Positions 61,333 through 64,000 of a stretch of DNA of 64,000 bases are shown one piece after another (positions within the stretch are counted from its first letter, which is position 1; every line of letters starts with the position of its first letter). Under the pieces are notes generated by a model, which was not told where the DNA came from, searched no databases, and was given only the letters and a program-made list of their open reading frames with translations. A program made the translations under genes and the position numbers. Location: positions 1 through 64,000 of the forward strand of contig NZ_JAEHHL010000009.1 in the NCBI RefSeq assembly GCF_016623495.1, in the 5' to 3' direction. This DNA is from Thermohalobaculum xanthum (lineage in GTDB: Bacteria > Pseudomonadota > Alphaproteobacteria > Rhodobacterales > Rhodobacteraceae).

Positions 61333-63651
61333 ATGGCCGGCGCCGAATCCCCTCGCACCACACCCTTCTCGACGCATTGGGGCACCTACCATGCCGAAGT
61401 CCGCGACGGCCGCGTGACGGCGGTGCGCGACTATGCCCGCGACCCCGACCCGGCGCTGATCGGGCATGGCATCGTCGAGGCGCTGGACCACCCGACGCGG
61501 GTGGGCAGGCCCATGATCCGGAAAGGTTTTCTCGAGCACGGCCACCGCTCGGACCGCACCGGGCGCGGGCGCGAGCCCTTCGTCGCCGTGCCGTGGGACG
61601 AGGCGCTCGACATCGCCGCGTCCGAGATCGCGCGCATTCGGGACAGCCATGGCAGCGACGCGATCTTCGCGGGGTCCTATGGCTGGGCCTCGGCCGGACG
61701 GTTCCATCACGCGCAGAGCCAGCTCCGCCGGTTCTTCAACCTGGTTGGCGGCCATGTGCAGGCGATCGACACCTATTCCTACGCGGCGATCAGCGCGACC
61801 ATGCCCCATGTCACCGGGCCGTTCCGGGATATCCTCGACGGTGCGACCTCGTGGCCGGTGATCGCCGAGCATTCGAGCCTGGTGGTGATGCTCGGCGGGC
61901 TCGCGCGCAAGAACGCGCAGGTGACCTCGGGCGGGGTCGGCCAGCACACGATGCGCGAGTGGCTGCTGAAGGCGCATGCCCGCGGCTGCCAGTTCGTGAA
62001 CATCAGCCCGATCCGCAGCGACGCGATCTCGGGCCTCGAGGCCGAGTGGATCGCGCCGCGGCCGGGGTCGGACACCGCGCTCCTGCTGGCGCTGTGCCAC
62101 ACCCTGCTGGCCGAGGGGCTGGAGGACCGCGCGTTCCTCGACCGCTGCACCGTCGGCATGGATCGGTTCGAGGCCTATCTGCGTGGCGACGCGGACGGGC
62201 AGGTCAAGGATGCGGACTGGGCCTCCGGGATCACCGGGGTCGAGCCGGAGACGATCCGCGCCCTGGCGCGCCGCATGGCGAAGAACCGCACGATGATCAC
62301 CATCGCCTGGTCGATCCAGCGCGCCGACCATGGCGAGCAGCCCGGCTGGGCGGCCGTCACCCTGGCTGCCATGCTGGGCCAGATCGGCCTGCCGGGCGGC
62401 GGCTTCGGCATCGGCTATGGCTCGGAGAACGGGATCGGCAACCCTGTGCTGCCGTTCAAGTTCCCGGCGGTGCCACAGCGCCTGAACCCGGTGCGCGAAG
62501 CGATCCCGGTGGCGCGCATCTCCGACGCCCTGCTGCACCCGGGCGAGCCTTACGAATTCAACGGCACGCGCCGCGTCTATCCCGACCTGCGGATGGTCTA
62601 CTGGACCGGGGGCAACCCGTTCCACCACCACCAGGACCTCAACCGCCTGGTGCGCGCCTTCCACCGCCCCGAGACCGTCATCGTCAACGAGATCTGGTGG
62701 ACGGCAACGGCGCGCCATGCCGACATCGTGCTGCCGGCGACCACGGCGCTCGAGCGCGAGGACATCGCCATGACGCATTGGGAGCCGCTGATCGTCGCCA
62801 TGCGCAAGGCGATCGAGCCGGTCGGCGAGTCGCGCAGCGATCACCAGATCTTCGCGGGCCTCGCGCGGCGGTTCGGCGTCGAGGAGGCGTTCACCGAGGG
62901 CCGGACCGAGGAGGAATGGATCGAGCACCTGTGGAACCAGTCGCGCCAGCGCGCGGCCGAGGCAGGCTTCGAGTTGCCGTCGCTGGCGGAGTTGCGCGAG
63001 CGCGAGATGGTCGAGCTGCCGCCGAACCCGCGCGAGCCCATCCTTTACGACAGCTTCCGAACCGACCCCGAGGGCGCGCCGCTCGAGACCCCATCCGGCC
63101 GGATCGAGATCTTCTCCGAGCGCGTCGCCGGCTTCGGCTATGACGACTGCCCCGGGCATCCGGCCTGGATCGAGCCGCGCGAATGGCTGGGCAGCCCCAA
63201 GGCCGAGCGTTTTCCGCTGCACCTCGTCTCGAACCAGCCCAAGACGCGGTTGCACAGCCAGCTCGATCCCGGTGGCGTCAGCCGCGCCTCGAAGATCAAG
63301 GGCCGCGAGCCGATGACCATGCATCCCGAGGACGGCGCCGCGCGTGGCCTGAAGGATGGTGACGTCGTGCGCGTCTACAATGATCGTGGCGCCTGCCTGG
63401 CCGGCCTGATCCTGTCGGACAAGGTGCGGCGCGGGGTCGTGCAGCTTTCGACGGGCGCGTGGTACGACCCGATCGAGCCCTTCGGCATGTGCAAGCACGG
63501 CAATCCCAATGTGCTGACCGCCGACCGCGGCACCTCGCGTCTGGGCCAGGGGCCGTCGGCCCATTCGACACTGGTCGAGGTCGAACGCTGGGACGGCCCG
63601 CTGCCGCCCGTCACCGCCTTCGACCCGCCGCCGATCATCGGGCGCGACTGA
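61333..63651 (+). CDS. molybdopterin-dependent oxidoreductase, DMSO/biotin sulfoxide reductase type
   Basis: A 772-residue member of the DMSO-reductase family. It has no twin-arginine signal and no N-terminal 4Fe-4S cysteine motif, so a cytoplasmic enzyme like BisC is likeliest. The Mo-ligand region is AGSYGWASAGRFHHAQSQL, with Ser120 in the position of the serine ligand of DMSO reductase. Other family parts: FVNISPIRSDAISGLEAEWI, WSIQRADHGEQPGWAAVTLA, YWTGGNPFHHHQDLNRLVRA, and NQPKTRLHSQLDPGGVS in the C-terminal cofactor domain. Substrate (biotin or methionine sulfoxide, TMAO, or other) cannot be decided. It stands alone; a hairpin follows the stop. Confidence 0.92.
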   Translation: MAGAESPRTTPFSTHWGTYHAEVRDGRVTAVRDYARDPDPALIGHGIVEALDHPTRVGRPMIRKGFLEHGHRSDRTGRGREPFVAVPWDEALDIAASEIARIRDSHGSDAIFAGSYGWASAGRFHHAQSQLRRFFNLVGGHVQAIDTYSYAAISATMPHVTGPFRDILDGATSWPVIAEHSSLVVMLGGLARKNAQVTSGGVGQHTMREWLLKAHARGCQFVNISPIRSDAISGLEAEWIAPRPGSDTALLLALCHTLLAEGLEDRAFLDRCTVGMDRFEAYLRGDADGQVKDADWASGITGVEPETIRALARRMAKNRTMITIAWSIQRADHGEQPGWAAVTLAAMLGQIGLPGGGFGIGYGSENGIGNPVLPFKFPAVPQRLNPVREAIPVARISDALLHPGEPYEFNGTRRVYPDLRMVYWTGGNPFHHHQDLNRLVRAFHRPETVIVNEIWWTATARHADIVLPATTALEREDIAMTHWEPLIVAMRKAIEPVGESRSDHQIFAGLARRFGVEEAFTEGRTEEEWIEHLWNQSRQRAAEAGFELPSLAELREREMVELPPNPREPILYDSFRTDPEGAPLETPSGRIEIFSERVAGFGYDDCPGHPAWIEPREWLGSPKAERFPLHLVSNQPKTRLHSQLDPGGVSRASKIKGREPMTMHPEDGAARGLKDGDVVRVYNDRGACLAGLILSDKVRRGVVQLSTGAWYDPIEPFGMCKHGNPNVLTADRGTSRLGQGPSAHSTLVEVERWDGPLPPVTAFDPPPIIGRD

Positions 63652-63957
63652 CCGGGCGGGCGCAACCGGGCGCGTGCGCGGCTGCACGCGCTTGGGCGAC
63701 CGGCGGCCTGCAGGCCGGGTGATGCCTTCATGCGTGACACGGCCGGCGACGGTTTCGCGGGGCCGGAGAAGGGCGTTGGCGCCAGCCCGGCGGCGGAGAA
63801 GCACCCCATGCAATTTCCTTGTCGCCGGCACGGCCTTGGGGTTTCGTCGTGCCTGCGGCTGGGCTAGTGCTGCGGAATACCGATTTTTCCTCCGGCCCGC
63901 TCCGCTCGGGGCGCGCGCACCCGGCCGGGCTCCGAATTCAACGCTGCGGGCGACGTT
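63652..63957. other. 306-bp gap after the molybdoenzyme gene
   Basis: Apart from the two inverted repeats near its start, I see no gene, RNA or recognisable regulatory site. The reading frames that cross it are short and show no family features. The last part (from about 63840) is somewhat richer in A/T (GAATACCGATTTTTCC) and may hold a promoter for whatever begins at 63958. Confidence 0.4.
63670..63691 (+). terminator. hairpin after the molybdoenzyme gene
   Basis: GCGCGTGC (63670-63677) pairs perfectly with GCACGCGC (63684-63691) around a 6-nt loop, 18 nt after the stop. Only TT follows, so it is a weak intrinsic-terminator candidate. A second perfect palindrome, CGGCCTGCAGGCCG, lies at 63704-63717. 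Confidence 0.5.
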
Positions 63958-64000
63958 ATGACCGAACAGAAGTTCTTGCCGGCCCGGAGCCTCGCGGCCC
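63958..64000 (+). CDS. possible start of a gene cut by the right edge
   Basis: An ATG at 63958 opens a frame of 14 codons (MTEQKFLPARSLAA) that runs off the window. Nothing identifies the product and only a weak GCGGGCG precedes the ATG. Low confidence. Confidence 0.35.
   Translation, partial: MTEQKFLPARSLAA

Noticed and set aside
60628-63831. A 1067-codon open frame antisense to the molybdoenzyme gene
   Set aside because: Composition is that of a shadow frame and it shows no conserved motif, while the plus-strand gene has clear molybdopterin-family signatures.

Overview
The window is a single GC-rich chromosomal segment whose gene content and order point to an alphaproteobacterium, most likely of the Rhodobacterales. 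The pointers are the linked blocks aroA-cmk-rpsA-sppA-ihfB-lapA-trpF-trpB-trpA and accD-folC, the run rsmI-yraN-BON lipoprotein-gshB, a class II type EPSP synthase, glnD next to murJ, a phasin, and a small 4.5S-type SRP RNA. I see no rRNA, tRNA, transposase, integrase, phage gene or CRISPR array. Both ends cut through genes: dnaX on the left, and a possible start of an unknown gene on the right.

Layout. 0-6.7 kb: dnaX, a divergent MarR/GST pair, a DUF1326 protein, the SRP RNA gene with its promoter, nudC, a flavin reductase, a TerB/J-domain protein and an acetyltransferase with an odd start. 6.7-15.5 kb: a fused hydantoinase/5-oxoprolinase, MOSC, SDR, K+ channel, VOC and hydrolase genes, and a glycosyltransferase. 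15.6-23.1 kb: thrS, a Crp/Fnr regulator, a FetAB-type ABC pair, DUF2189, an exported MBL-fold protein, infC with an AUA start, and a DUF938 methyltransferase. 23.1-39.6 kb: mostly minus-strand housekeeping genes (folC, accD, trpA, trpB, trpF, lapA, ihfB, sppA, rpsA, cmk, aroA, an acyl-CoA synthetase, trpS), broken by a plus-strand aminotransferase. 39.7-50.4 kb: rhomboid, murJ, glnD, LppC-type lipoprotein, rsmI, yraN, BON lipoprotein, gshB, hydrolase.

50.4-56.7 kb: histidine biosynthesis on the minus strand (hisB, DUF2628, hisH, hisA, hisF and a hisE fused to a GNAT domain). It is interrupted by a plus-strand block of four exported proteins, including a Sco-type copper chaperone and two Cys-containing partners. 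56.8-59.7 kb: hslV, a polytopic membrane protein and hslU, all overlapping by 4 nt. 59.7-64 kb: STAS protein, VOC protein, phasin and a molybdopterin oxidoreductase without an N-terminal Fe-S motif.

Most genes are ordinary. The points that stand out are: the HisE-GNAT fusion; the membrane protein inside hslVU; the Sco cassette; two genes lacking ATG/GTG/TTG starts (infC with AUA, a GNAT gene with a probable CUG); divergent start codons sharing one CATG; three evenly spaced copies of an operator-like palindrome between marR and gst; and a 14-bp palindrome present twice in intergenic DNA. No large undescribed defence or mobile system is visible.
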